Below are positions 17,529 through 25,803 of a stretch of DNA of 64,000 nucleotides, piece after piece; the stretch's first letter is position 1; every line of letters begins with the position of its first letter. This DNA is from Aliiroseovarius marinus (GTDB lineage Bacteria > Pseudomonadota > Alphaproteobacteria > Rhodobacterales > Rhodobacteraceae): positions 141,474 to 205,473 of the forward strand of contig NZ_ML178714.1 of assembly GCF_004360145.1 (NCBI RefSeq), read 5' to 3'. The position numbers were made by a program, and so were the translations under genes. Under the pieces are notes generated by a model that was not told where the DNA came from, ran no database searches, and saw nothing but the letters and a program-made list of their open reading frames with translations.

Positions 17529-18446
17529 ATGATCCCCAGATTGGACGCTGCCCTGATTGATGCCCGCGACCCCGCCACGATGGCCGAGCTGTTGCGTGGG
17601 GTGCAGGAGGTGGGCTTTCTGACCGTGCACAACACGGCGATTAGCACAGATGAGCTGGCCGAGACGATTGCGATGTATCGCGCATTCTTTCACCAGCCCA
17701 AGGACGTGAAGGACGCGGTGAACATGGCGCGGACGGGTGCCAATCGCGGTTGGGGCGCTGCGGGCAGCGAACAGGTGGACCCCGACGCCAACCCGGATTT
17801 CAAAGAGGTCTTTGATTGTGGGTTTGAACTGGCCGCAAATGACCCGCTGCGCGCCTTTAACCTGTCGGTCTACGGCGACAATCAATGGCCTGAGCTTGAG
17901 GGTTTTCGTGAAGCCATTCAGGCCTACTATGCCAAGGCGCTGGGGGTTGCGATGGGGGTTCTGCGCGGGATTGCTGCTGCGATTGGCGAGGATGAGAGCT
18001 ATTTCGACGCGGCCTTTACGCGCCCGATGGCGCTGCTGCGTGGGAACTATTATCCACCGCGTCCTGGCTGGGCCGGGGATAAGGATTTCGGCATCGCCGC
18101 GCATACGGATTACGGCTGCGTGACGCTTCTGGCGTCCGACGGCGTGGCCGGGTTGGAGGTGCTGGGGGCAGACGGCGACTGGCTTCCGGTCAATGCGCAG
18201 CTGGGTGACTTCGTCATCAATTTCGGCGAGATGCTGGAGATGTGGACGGAAGGCCGTGTAAAGGCCACCTTGCACCGTGTGGTTGGATCAGGGGATGAGC
18301 GGATCTCGGTCCCGATGTTCTTTAACCCCAACCACGACACCAATGTGGCCCCGCGCGGATCAGGGCAGGTGATCATGGCGGGTGATCATATGAAGAAACG
18401 GTTTGACGAGACCTATCTGCACCTGATGGCGCAGACGGGAAGCTGA
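17529..18446 (+). CDS. 2-oxoglutarate/Fe(II) oxygenase, isopenicillin-N-synthase-like
   Basis: A 305-residue soluble oxygenase. The iron facial triad is visible: His and Asp in AAHTDYGCVTLLASD (about residues 191-193) and the second His in KATLHRVVGSGDERISVPMFFNP, whose RxS motif binds the 2-oxoglutarate carboxylate. The N-terminal part has the DIOX_N pattern (LLRGVQEVGFLTVHNTAIS, AFFHQPKDVKDAVN). The substrate is unknown; relatives include ethylene-forming and flavonoid-type enzymes. It starts 131 bases from the divergent tpiA and ends before a repeat element and convergent sufA. Confidence 0.88.
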   Translation: MIPRLDAALIDARDPATMAELLRGVQEVGFLTVHNTAISTDELAETIAMYRAFFHQPKDVKDAVNMARTGANRGWGAAGSEQVDPDANPDFKEVFDCGFELAANDPLRAFNLSVYGDNQWPELEGFREAIQAYYAKALGVAMGVLRGIAAAIGEDESYFDAAFTRPMALLRGNYYPPRPGWAGDKDFGIAAHTDYGCVTLLASDGVAGLEVLGADGDWLPVNAQLGDFVINFGEMLEMWTEGRVKATLHRVVGSGDERISVPMFFNPNHDTNVAPRGSGQVIMAGDHMKKRFDETYLHLMAQTGS

Positions 18447-18453
18447 ACGCGTC

Positions 18454-18528
18454 GGTGGCTCACGTTGTGAGCCTGGGGGCGCTGCCCCCGCGCTGCGCGC
18501 TCCCCCGGGATATTTGTGACAAGAAAAT
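18454..18528 (-). repeat. Intergenic repeat family, copy 2
   Basis: Inverted orientation. From its left it has the hairpin GGCTCAC-GTT-GTGAGCC, then GGGGGC/GCCCCC arms, then CTCCCCCGGGATATTTGTGA and the end module CAAGAAAAT (18520-18528). It occupies the convergent gap between the oxygenase and sufA and closely resembles copy 3. Confidence 0.75.
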
Positions 18529-18546
18529 GCGCGCGCTTGGGCGTGC

Positions 18547-18939
18547 TTAGAACTTGGGAGGCGCGTTCAGGTCGGTGGGCGCGGCCGAGAGGGCATCGTC
18601 GAACTTGATCGACTCGCCACAGCCGCAGGCCTCGGTCACGTTGGGGTTGTTGAACTTGAAGCCGCTTTCCAGAAGCGAGACCTCATAGTCGATTTCGGTC
18701 CCGAACAGGAACATCTGCGCCATAGGGGCGATCATCACGCGGGCATCGCCCTGTTCGACGACCTCGTCATGGGGTTCGACCTCGTCCACGTAATCCATCG
18801 TGTATTCCATCCCCGCACAGCCGCCTTTCTTGACGCCGATGCGCAGGCCTTTGTGGCCGTCTTTCTCCATCAGCTTAGCGATTTGTGCTTCGGCTGCTGG
18901 GGTCATGGTGATGGGTGATTTGCCGGGAATACCGAACAT
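18547..18939 (-). CDS. sufA: A-type Fe-S carrier/scaffold protein (HesB/IscA/SufA)
   Basis: A 130-residue A-type carrier that takes nascent Fe-S clusters to apoproteins. The three conserved cysteines are in KKGGCAGMEYTM (about residue 41) and in EACGCGESIKF near residue 107. It has a normal core and a slightly long C-terminal tail (ALSAAPTDLNAPPKF). In many Rhodobacterales it follows sufT directly at the end of the suf operon. Here satD and a DUF3307 gene separate them, with 29 bases between DUF3307 and this gene. Confidence 0.92.
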   Translation of the reverse strand: MFGIPGKSPITMTPAAEAQIAKLMEKDGHKGLRIGVKKGGCAGMEYTMDYVDEVEPHDEVVEQGDARVMIAPMAQMFLFGTEIDYEVSLLESGFKFNNPNVTEACGCGESIKFDDALSAAPTDLNAPPKF

Positions 18940-18968
18940 GTCTGTGATCCTTGTCGCTTGTCCCTAAT

Positions 18969-19676
18969 TTAGGGAAGCAGAACGGCAATCTCAAGCGGGG
19001 GCAGAAGCGAAAGCAGGGCTTGAGTGGCAAAACCTGCAAGGATGGCCCAGCCGAAGCTGGCAAGCGTGCCGATGATCACGTATTCGGCGGTGCGCTGATC
19101 GCGGCTGGCCGTGCCGAAGCGTAGGATGGATTTGGCGGCGACCAGAAAGCCCACGCCGAGTGGCAGGTCGGCAAGGATCAGAACGAAGACCAGCCCGCGC
19201 TCCAGAATGCCAATGGTCCAGCCGCCGCCCTTCAGCCCGTTGTTGCGGATGCGCAGGGAATGGGGCTGCATGAGGAGCCCGATGGCAAAGCCGCCGGCGC
19301 GGGTGGCGACGATGGCGCCTGCGGCCACTGCCAGAAGGGGCAGGGCGGTGTCGGGCCATGTGTCCCAGAGCGTCGGGGCATAGGCTGCGACGGCGATGAT
19401 GGTCACAAGATGTGCCGCCTGATCCCAAAGAAATCCCGAGAGCTTCCGAAATCCGCCAAATGACTTCACGGCGTCGATGATCAGGTGCGCGAAGGCCAGA
19501 ACAAGCAGTTCGGGCGCATCGTAGGTGCCCAGCGCGGCCTGTGCGGTGACAAGGACGATCAGCGCGTGCAGAAGCAGGACTTGGGGGCGCCGCTTGTTGT
19601 CGGTGATCCAATTGGTTTGAAAGACAAAATCAGCAAGCACATGGGCGAAGAGGAGGGCTGTGAAGGTTTCAATCAT
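18969..19676 (-). CDS. DUF3307 integral membrane protein, SatD partner
   Basis: A 235-residue polytopic membrane protein with about six or seven hydrophobic segments. The N-terminal FAHVLADFVFQTNWI is the DUF3307 hallmark with its HxxxD pattern; a second His-Asp set is in FAHLIIDAVKS. Its start overlaps the satD stop by 8 bases, so they are co-translated; SatD and DUF3307 genes often pair in other bacteria. Function is unknown. I infer it is the membrane output of a SatD-controlled module. Internal GC is like neighbours. Confidence 0.85.
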   Translation of the reverse strand: MIETFTALLFAHVLADFVFQTNWITDNKRRPQVLLLHALIVLVTAQAALGTYDAPELLVLAFAHLIIDAVKSFGGFRKLSGFLWDQAAHLVTIIAVAAYAPTLWDTWPDTALPLLAVAAGAIVATRAGGFAIGLLMQPHSLRIRNNGLKGGGWTIGILERGLVFVLILADLPLGVGFLVAAKSILRFGTASRDQRTAEYVIIGTLASFGWAILAGFATQALLSLLPPLEIAVLLP

Positions 19677-20319
19677 CTTTGGCCTCTTCGTTCTCGATGT
19701 TTTCCAGCGCGGTCCAAACTGCGTCGAACCCCGCGCCCTCCAGTGCTTTCGTTACAGCCTGACGGGACTTGCCCAGCGCTCTTGCCACGTCGGTATGGCT
19801 TGGAAGCTTTCCCGGAGCCAGCATGAGAAGAATGGCAGTCGCTTGCGCCGGGGTCCAGCCCTGCGAGATGTGGTCGGCAAGCGCGAATGTTGCGCCGACG
19901 GCACTGATATTCAGGTGACCCATTCGCCGTTCGTTTGGATAGCGTTTAAGCACTTCAAGCAGGCGACCACTATCGACAAATGGCTGTTCAGTGAGTTGGT
20001 TCAGGGTTGTACCGCTGGGAATCGGAGAGGCTGGCCCCTCTGCCACCGCCATAAACGTCGAAAACTCTTTCCCCTCACAGCGCAACGCCGCGCGAAAGGC
20101 CAGCGCTGAGCGCAGCGCCAGTTCCGGACGGGCGAGCCTGACCTGCCATCCGTCTCCGCGCTGGCGGGTGAAATGCAGGTCTTCTCCGTGCCACTCGGCC
20201 TGAACCTCGGCAGAGGCAGACAGCGCGTCGAAGGCGCGTTCCAGATCCTCGGGCGTCATTTGGGTCGAGCCGATGATGTCCCCCGTCAGGACGACGATAT
20301 GGGATAGGTTTTCACTCAT
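19669..20319 (-). CDS. SatD-family protein with C-terminal helix-turn-helix
   Basis: 216 residues. N-terminal IVVLTGDIIGSTQ (residues 8-20), then QRGDGWQVRLARPELALRSA (53-72) and EQPFVDSGRLLEVLK (111-125), resemble in order the metal-Asp, GDG and late motifs of class III nucleotidyl cyclases, although full catalytic residues are not evident. Residues ~158-195 (TPAQATAILLML, SHTDVARALGKSRQAVTKAL) form a helix-turn-helix. SatD was named for acid tolerance in Streptococcus; its biochemistry is unclear to me. A regular array of inverted repeats covers its promoter, and no ribosome site precedes ATG 20319, suggesting autoregulation and a leaderless mRNA. Confidence 0.82.
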   Translation of the reverse strand: MSENLSHIVVLTGDIIGSTQMTPEDLERAFDALSASAEVQAEWHGEDLHFTRQRGDGWQVRLARPELALRSALAFRAALRCEGKEFSTFMAVAEGPASPIPSGTTLNQLTEQPFVDSGRLLEVLKRYPNERRMGHLNISAVGATFALADHISQGWTPAQATAILLMLAPGKLPSHTDVARALGKSRQAVTKALEGAGFDAVWTALENIENEEAKDD

Positions 20320-20322
20320 GGT

Positions 20323-20460
20323 GCAACCATAATAGGCTGCGAATGGTAAAGTGCAACCTTTTTAGGTTGCGATTGGGGGAATGCATCCGAAAATGATTGC
20401 GAAACGCAAAACGCAACCCGATTGGGTTGCGCTGGGCCGATCTGCGTCGACAGAAGTTGC
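20323..20460. repeat. 30-bp-period array of palindromic operator-like sites
   Basis: Four 18-base sites of form GCAACC-N6-GGTTGC start at 20323 (GCAACC/GGCTGC), 20353 (GCAACC/GGTTGC), 20383 (GCATCC/GATTGC) and 20413 (GCAACC/GGTTGC), exactly 30 apart with 12-base non-repeated gaps. A fifth half-site AGTTGC (20455-20460) keeps the phase. The array fills the gap between sufT and satD. The sites are best read as binding sites for a dimeric regulator, most simply SatD. Confidence 0.8.
20329..20356 (-). promoter_or_regulatory. Candidate leaderless promoter of satD
   Basis: On the minus strand TTGCAC (20356-20351) and TATTAT (20334-20329), with a 16-base spacer. The -35 lies in array site 2 and the -10 in site 1. 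Transcription would start 0-3 bases before ATG 20319, consistent with the absence of a Shine-Dalgarno sequence. Confidence 0.5.
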
Positions 20461-20473
20461 ACCGGGTGAGGGC

Positions 20474-20839
20474 TTACATGAATCCCAGTTCCAACCGCGC
20501 CTCGTCTGACATCATTTCCATGCCCCAGGGCGGCTCCCACGTCAGTTCGACATTCACCTGTTTGACGCCCGCAACGGGTTCAATCGCTTCGACCAGCCAG
20601 CCGGGCATGTCGCCTGCAACGGGGCAGCCGGGGGCGGTCAGGGTCATGATCAGGTCGACCTCGTTCTGGTCGTTGATCACGATCGTGTAGACAAGGCCCA
20701 GATCGAAGATATTTACTGGGATCTCAGGGTCATAGACGGTGCGGCAGGCCTCGACCACCGCGTCATAAAGCGGGTGCTCTACGCTGGACGGTTTGATCAG
20801 GGGTTCCCCTTCAATCCTTGTATCGGCTGTATCGGTCAT
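20474..20839 (-). CDS. sufT: SufT / DUF59 (MIP18-type) Fe-S maturation protein
   Basis: A 121-residue DUF59 protein that helps load Fe-S clusters when demand is high; it works with the SUF system. The motif VYDPEIPVNIFDLGLVYTI (about residues 35-53) and the conserved Cys in MTLTAPGCPVAGDMPG (about residue 72) are clear, followed by VELTWEPPWGMEMMSDEAR. It is the last suf-like gene before the satD promoter array. The core suf genes are not upstream in this window, since the adjacent + strand gene is unrelated, so it may be transcribed alone here. Confidence 0.92.
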   Translation of the reverse strand: MTDTADTRIEGEPLIKPSSVEHPLYDAVVEACRTVYDPEIPVNIFDLGLVYTIVINDQNEVDLIMTLTAPGCPVAGDMPGWLVEAIEPVAGVKQVNVELTWEPPWGMEMMSDEARLELGFM

Positions 20840-21082
20840 GCTGGTCTCGCTCTAATCCTGAGCGAACATATAGGGTTCTCGTGTCGCAAGGTCCAGAGGG
20901 GCAATGGCAGACAGGAAAAAATGCAGGCAGAAACCAAAGATCAAGCTTGGAAAAAGCCACCATAATTACAGCTATATATTGACGAAGTGGGGGCCAAATT
21001 TCGCCATAGTTGCAGGTCAGTTTCAGTTGGAAAGGCTCTGATGGGGGCTGTGCCCTTTTTAGGGTGAGGGGATCGAAAAGGG

Positions 21083-21346
21083 GTGCGTGGCGCGATGACC
21101 ACGGAGATGGAAGGCTTCCCGGAGCGGGGGGGCACTAAAGACAGGATTGCTCAGCTTTCCGATGCGGCGCAGATGGTGCAAGACTTCACCTATGACTTCG
21201 CCATGCATCTGGATCCGATCACCATGACGGAGCTGATGGTGACCAGCCGCCGGCTAGAGCGTCTGGCCCAGCGGTTGGCAGAGGATCCCAATATTCTCGC
21301 GGCCATTGCGCGAGAGGATGACGGGGAAACCCCGCCCGAGGGGTGA
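21083..21346 (+). CDS. Hypothetical small protein upstream of tgt
   Basis: An 87-residue ORF, mostly helical and acidic (MVQDFTYDFAMHLDPITMTELMVTSRRLERLAQRLAEDPNILAAIARED). The GTG at 21083 and the ATG at 21095 are both possible starts; GAGGGGA sits ~12 bases before the GTG and AAGGGG ~11 before the ATG. It lies 55 bases before tgt on the same strand. The preceding 243 bases, from sufT, contain an AT-rich stretch near 20950-20985 that could hold promoters, but no further gene. No known family recognised. Confidence 0.55.
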   Translation: MRGAMTTEMEGFPERGGTKDRIAQLSDAAQMVQDFTYDFAMHLDPITMTELMVTSRRLERLAQRLAEDPNILAAIAREDDGETPPEG

Positions 21347-21400
21347 GGTGATCTGACAATTGCCCTTGGCTTTCGGGCCGTGTTGGGCCACATCTCGGCC

Positions 21401-22543
21401 ATGACTGATCAAAGCACGACAAAGTTTTCGTATACGCTGAACGCAACCGATGGGCGCGCGCGTACCGGGGTGATTCACACGCCGCGTGGCGACATTCGTA
21501 CGCCCGCCTTCATGCCCGTGGGGACCGCGGCCACCGTAAAGGCGATGATGCCCGAAAGCGTTGCTGCGACCGGCGCGGATATTCTGCTGGGCAACACCTA
21601 TCATCTGATGCTGCGCCCGACGGCAGAACGGATCGACCGGCTAGGTGGGCTGCACAAGTTCATGAACTGGGACAAGCCGATCCTGACGGACAGTGGCGGG
21701 TTTCAGGTTATGTCGCTGGCAAGTCTGCGCAAGCTGACCGAGAAGGGCGTGACCTTCAAATCGCATATCGACGGGTCAAAGCATGAATTGACGCCAGAAC
21801 GCTCGATGGAGATCCAGAAGCTTCTGGGGTCAGACATCGTGATGTGCTTTGATGAATGCCCCGCGCTGCCCGCCGATCGCAAACGGATTGCCGAAAGCAT
21901 GCGCCTGTCGATGCGCTGGGCGCAGCGGTCGCGCGATGCGTTCGGGGACCGTCCGGGGCACGCGCTCTTTGGCATCATGCAGGGCGGGCTTGAGGCTGAT
22001 CTGCGCGAGGAATCGGCCAAGGCGCTTACCGATATTGGGTTTGACGGCTACGCGATCGGTGGCCTGGCTGTGGGTGAGGGGCAAGAGGCGATGTTCGACT
22101 GTCTCGATTATGCACCCGGCTATCTGCCGGAAGACAAGCCGCGTTATCTGATGGGCGTGGGCAAGCCCGATGACATCGTGGGGGCTGTGAAGCGCGGTGT
22201 GGATATGATGGATTGTGTGTTGCCGTCCCGCTCGGGCCGTACGGGGCAGGTCTGGACCCGTATGGGGGTTCTGAACATCAAGAACGCCCGTCACCAAGAC
22301 GATCCGCGCCCGATTGACGAAAACTGCACCTGTCCGGCCTGTACGAGCTATTCGCGGGCCTATCTGCACCACGTCTTCCGCTCGAACGAGATGATCTCGG
22401 GCATGCTGCTGACCTGGCACAATCTGCATTACTTCCAAGAGATTATGCAGGGGATGCGCGATGCGATCTCCGAAGGGCGCTTTGATGCGTGGGAGGCCGA
22501 GTTCCATGCAGGGAGGGCGCAAGGGGATATCGAGCCCTTGTAA
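21401..22543 (+). CDS. tgt: tRNA-guanine transglycosylase
   Basis: Exchanges guanine-34 for preQ1 in queuosine tRNAs. The start is ATG 21401 ([13 protein letters not shown]), giving 380 residues; a GTG at 21380 is in frame but too long. The catalytic core [11 protein letters not shown] holds the first Asp, and the nucleophilic Asp lies in [14 protein letters not shown]. The zinc site [17 protein letters not shown] plus a downstream His (WHNLHYF) is complete. queA is not adjacent. The stop is followed by a repeat element. Confidence 0.97.
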   Translation: MTDQSTTKFSYTLNATDGRARTGVIHTPRGDIRTPAFMPVGTAATVKAMMPESVAATGADILLGNTYHLMLRPTAERIDRLGGLHKFMNWDKPILTDSGGFQVMSLASLRKLTEKGVTFKSHIDGSKHELTPERSMEIQKLLGSDIVMCFDECPALPADRKRIAESMRLSMRWAQRSRDAFGDRPGHALFGIMQGGLEADLREESAKALTDIGFDGYAIGGLAVGEGQEAMFDCLDYAPGYLPEDKPRYLMGVGKPDDIVGAVKRGVDMMDCVLPSRSGRTGQVWTRMGVLNIKNARHQDDPRPIDENCTCPACTSYSRAYLHHVFRSNEMISGMLLTWHNLHYFQEIMQGMRDAISEGRFDAWEAEFHAGRAQGDIEPL

Positions 22544-22553
22544 TATGGTGTTT

Positions 22554-22646
22554 GGTGGCTCACTTCGTGAGCCTGTTGGGGCTCTGCCCCCGCATGATTT
22601 TCCTGCGGAAGTTCATGCTCCCCCGGGATATTTTTGACAAGAAAAT
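22554..22646 (-). repeat. Intergenic repeat family, copy 3
   Basis: Inverted orientation: hairpin GGCTCAC-TTC-GTGAGCC, GGGGCTCTGCCCCC hairpin, an insert CATGATTTTCC...GGAAGTTCATG that is itself an inverted repeat, then CTCCCCCGGGATATTTTTGA and the end CAAGAAAAT (22638-22646). It is the only copy between co-directional genes (tgt and the flavodoxin-like gene). Confidence 0.75.
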
Positions 22647-22668
22647 GCGTGGGTTGGTATTGAAGGGC

Positions 22669-23154
22669 ATGGCTGAGCTTCTGATCATATGGCATTCGCG
22701 CACTGGCGGCTCCCAGCAAATGGCCGAGGCGGCGTATGATGCGGCCCGTGAAGAGGGGGCGGCGCGTATTTTAACGGCGGAGGAGGCCGAGCCCGATGAT
22801 CTGCTGGCCGCGAGCGGATATTTGTTCTGTGCGCCGGAAAACCTCGCCAGCCTGTCGGGGCAGATGAAAGAGTTTTTCGACCGCTGTTACTATCCTGTGC
22901 TGGGCCGGATTGAGGGGCGGCCCTATGCCCAGATGATTTGTGCGGGGTCGGACGGGGAAGGGGCTGCGCGGCAGTTGGCCCGGATCGCCACCGGTTGGCG
23001 CCTGCGTGAGGTGCAGCCGCCCTTGATCCTCTGCACCCATGCCCAAACGCCCGAAGCCATTTTGGCCCCGAAACAGCTGGATGCGGAGGCTTTGGCACCC
23101 TGTCGCGCGCTTGGGGCGGCGCTGTCTGCGGGTCTTGCGCTGGGCGTCTTTTAA
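22669..23154 (+). CDS. Flavodoxin-family NAD(P)H-reductase-like protein
   Basis: 161 residues starting at ATG 22669 (MAELLIIWHSRTGGSQQMA); GAAGG is just upstream. A frame open into the repeat and tgt is not real coding. The N-terminal IIWHSRTGGSQQMAEAA is a flavodoxin phosphate-binding loop, and YLFCAPENLASLSGQMKEFFDRCYYP is the second FMN loop. The protein is probably an FMN-binding reductase or quinone reductase-like protein of unknown substrate. It precedes lon by 219 bases. Confidence 0.8.
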   Translation: MAELLIIWHSRTGGSQQMAEAAYDAAREEGAARILTAEEAEPDDLLAASGYLFCAPENLASLSGQMKEFFDRCYYPVLGRIEGRPYAQMICAGSDGEGAARQLARIATGWRLREVQPPLILCTHAQTPEAILAPKQLDAEALAPCRALGAALSAGLALGVF

Positions 23155-23246
23155 ATCAGGCCCGAAATTCCTGTGGATAATTCCGCCCCCCGCCTTGTGG
23201 ATCGCGAAATTGCTGGTCACTATGGGGTGAAGCGCGCGTCGAACGC

Positions 23247-23276
23247 GGTTGAAAAACCAAAATCGCATCCCCATTT
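23247..23276 (+). promoter_or_regulatory. Candidate heat-shock (RpoH) promoter of lon
   Basis: GGTTGAA (23247-23253), a 15-base spacer, then CCCCATTT (23269-23276), close to the sigma-32 consensus CTTGAA-N13-17-CCCCATnT. Predicted start near 23283, leaving a ~90-base leader before lon. Confidence 0.5.
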
Positions 23277-23373
23277 CGGCGTGACAGGTCTGTGACACAG
23301 GCCGAATTCCAGGAGGACGTGTGATCTGCCGACATTCGGGGACATGCGGACTGCCCAACAATAAGGAAGATCC

Positions 23374-25779
23374 ATGAGTGAGCAACTGAGCCAATCCTTC
23401 CCGGTCCTGCCGCTGCGCGACATTGTGGTGTTCCCGCATATGATCGTGCCGCTGTTCGTCGGACGTGAAAAAAGCGTGCGTGCGCTGGAAGAGGTGATGG
23501 CAGATGACAAGCAGATTTTGCTGTCCAGCCAGATCGACCCGGCGATTGATGAACCGGACGTCGACGGTATCTATCAGGTCGGCGTGCTGGCCAATGTGCT
23601 GCAGCTTCTGAAACTGCCCGATGGCACCGTGAAGGTGCTGGTCGAGGGGCAGTCGCGTGTGCGCATCACTGACTATGTCGACAATGCAGATTACTTCGAA
23701 GCCTTTGCGGAAGTGATCGAAGAACGTCCGGGCGACCCGAACGAAATCGAAGCGCTGCTGCGCTCGGTCGGGGAAGAGTTCGAGCGCTACGCCAAGATCA
23801 AGAAAAACATTCCCGAAGAAGCGCTTGCCGCTGTCTCTGAAACCCGCGCACCTGACAAGCTGGCCGATCTTGTGGCCGGTCATCTGGGAGTCGAGGTTGA
23901 ACAGAAGCAGGAGCTTTTGGAAACCTTCACTGTGTCCGAGCGGCTGGAGAAGGTCTTTGGCCTGATGCAGGGCGAAATGTCCGTTCTGAAGGTCGAGAAG
24001 AAGATCAAGACCCGCGTGAAGTCGCAGATGGAGCGCACCCAGCGCGAGTACTATTTGAATGAGCAGATGAAGGCCATTCAGAAGGAGCTTGGCGACGGCG
24101 AAGAAGGCCAGAACGAACTGGCTGAGCTGGAAGAAAAGATCGAGGAAACAAAGCTTTCCAAGGAAGCCCGCGAAAAGGCGGATGCCGAGCTGAAGAAGCT
24201 GCGCAACATGTCGCCCATGTCCGCGGAAGCCACGGTTGTGCGCAACTATCTGGACTGGATGCTGGGTCTGCCATGGGGCAAGAAAAGCCGCGTGAAGAAA
24301 GATCTGAACAACGCCCAGAAAGTTCTGGATGCGGATCACTATGGGCTTGAGAAGGTCAAGGAACGCATCGTCGAGTATCTGGCTGTTCAGCAGCGCTCGA
24401 AGAAGCTGAAAGGCCCGATCATGTGCCTTGTTGGCCCTCCGGGTGTGGGTAAAACCAGCTTGGGTAAATCGGTTGCCAAGGCCACGGGACGCGAGTTTAT
24501 TCGCATCTCGCTGGGTGGCGTGCGTGACGAATCTGAGATCCGCGGTCACCGCCGGACCTACATCGGCTCGATGCCCGGTAAGATCATTCAGGCGCTGAAA
24601 AAGGCGAAAACCACGAACCCTCTGATCTTGCTCGATGAGATTGACAAGATGGGGCAGGATTTCCGTGGCGACCCGGCCTCGGCGATGCTGGAAGTGCTAG
24701 ACCCGGAACAGAACTCGACCTTTGTCGACCACTATCTTGAAGTGGAATACGACCTGTCGAACGTGATGTTCCTGACCACCGCGAACTCCTACAACATGCC
24801 AGGCCCGCTTCTGGACCGGATGGAGATCATTTCGCTGGCCGGCTACACCGAGGATGAGAAGCGCGAGATCGCCTCGCGTCACTTGCTGCCCCAGACCATC
24901 AAGGATCACGGGCTGAAGAAGGGTGAGTTCTCGGTCTCGGAAGGCGCTTTGACGGATGTGATCCGCTATTACACCCGCGAGGCGGGCGTGCGGAACCTGA
25001 AGCGCGAGCTGGCGAAACTGGCGCGGAAAGCCGTCACCAAGCTGGTGAAGAAAGAGGTCGAGACCGTCGATGTAACCCCCGATCTGCTGGACGAGTATCT
25101 GGGCGTGCGCAAGCACCGCTTTGGTCTGGCCGAGCAAGAGGATCAGGTGGGTGTAGTCACCGGGCTGGCGTGGACCAGCGTGGGTGGCGATCTTCTGTCG
25201 ATCGAAGCGCTGCGCCTGCCGGGCAAAGGTCGGATGAAGACCACCGGGAAACTGGGCGACGTCATGAAGGAATCGATTGATGCGGCCAGCTCCTATGTCC
25301 GCTCGGTCGCGCCTGAGATTGGCGTGAAGCCGCCCCAGTTCGAAAAGTGGGACATCCACGTGCACGTGCCGGAAGGCGCGACGCCCAAGGATGGTCCGTC
25401 GGCTGGTCTGGCCATGGTGACGTCCATCGTGTCTGTCCTGACGGGCATTCCGGTGAAAAAGGACATCGCCATGACGGGCGAGGTGACGCTGCGCGGCAAT
25501 GCGCTGGCCATTGGTGGCTTGAAAGAAAAGCTGCTGGCTGCGTTGCGCGGGGGCATCAAGACGGTTCTCATTCCGCAGGAAAACGAAAAAGACCTGCGCG
25601 AGATCCCGGACAACGTGAAAGAGGGGCTGACCATCATTCCCGTCAGCCATGTGTCCGAGGTTCTGGAACACGCTTTGGTGCGCAAGCCGGAAGCCGTCGA
25701 ATGGGACGAAGCCGCAGAAGAGGCCGCCGCCAAGGCGCTGGCTAAGGATGCGGGCGGATCGGGTGCCGTGGCGCACTGA
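23374..25779 (+). CDS. lon: ATP-dependent protease Lon
   Basis: Cytosolic AAA+ serine protease of 801 residues. The N-terminal substrate-binding LON domain starts FPVLPLRDIVVFPHMIVPLFVGRE. Walker A is GPPGVGKTS, Walker B ILLDEIDKMGQDF. The protease Ser-Lys dyad is in PKDGPSAGLA (Ser near residue 677) and GLKEKLLAALRGG. Full length, ATG 23374 with AAGGAAG upstream. A heat-shock-like promoter and a strong terminator bracket it as a single-gene unit. Confidence 0.98.
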   Translation: MSEQLSQSFPVLPLRDIVVFPHMIVPLFVGREKSVRALEEVMADDKQILLSSQIDPAIDEPDVDGIYQVGVLANVLQLLKLPDGTVKVLVEGQSRVRITDYVDNADYFEAFAEVIEERPGDPNEIEALLRSVGEEFERYAKIKKNIPEEALAAVSETRAPDKLADLVAGHLGVEVEQKQELLETFTVSERLEKVFGLMQGEMSVLKVEKKIKTRVKSQMERTQREYYLNEQMKAIQKELGDGEEGQNELAELEEKIEETKLSKEAREKADAELKKLRNMSPMSAEATVVRNYLDWMLGLPWGKKSRVKKDLNNAQKVLDADHYGLEKVKERIVEYLAVQQRSKKLKGPIMCLVGPPGVGKTSLGKSVAKATGREFIRISLGGVRDESEIRGHRRTYIGSMPGKIIQALKKAKTTNPLILLDEIDKMGQDFRGDPASAMLEVLDPEQNSTFVDHYLEVEYDLSNVMFLTTANSYNMPGPLLDRMEIISLAGYTEDEKREIASRHLLPQTIKDHGLKKGEFSVSEGALTDVIRYYTREAGVRNLKRELAKLARKAVTKLVKKEVETVDVTPDLLDEYLGVRKHRFGLAEQEDQVGVVTGLAWTSVGGDLLSIEALRLPGKGRMKTTGKLGDVMKESIDAASSYVRSVAPEIGVKPPQFEKWDIHVHVPEGATPKDGPSAGLAMVTSIVSVLTGIPVKKDIAMTGEVTLRGNALAIGGLKEKLLAALRGGIKTVLIPQENEKDLREIPDNVKEGLTIIPVSHVSEVLEHALVRKPEAVEWDEAAEEAAAKALAKDAGGSGAVAH

Positions 25780-25803
25780 TCCTGACCGGATCGGCAAAAT
25801 TCA

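Noticed and set aside
20323-20460. CRISPR-like regular spacing of repeats
   Set aside because: The repeats are palindromic and degenerate, the gaps are only 12 bases, and the array lies exactly over a promoter with no cas genes. An operator array explains it better.
22771-24549. 592-codon open frame on the minus strand
   Set aside because: It is antisense to lon and the flavodoxin-like gene; it lacks known motifs and has the His/Leu/Gln-rich composition typical of reverse reading of a GC-rich gene.
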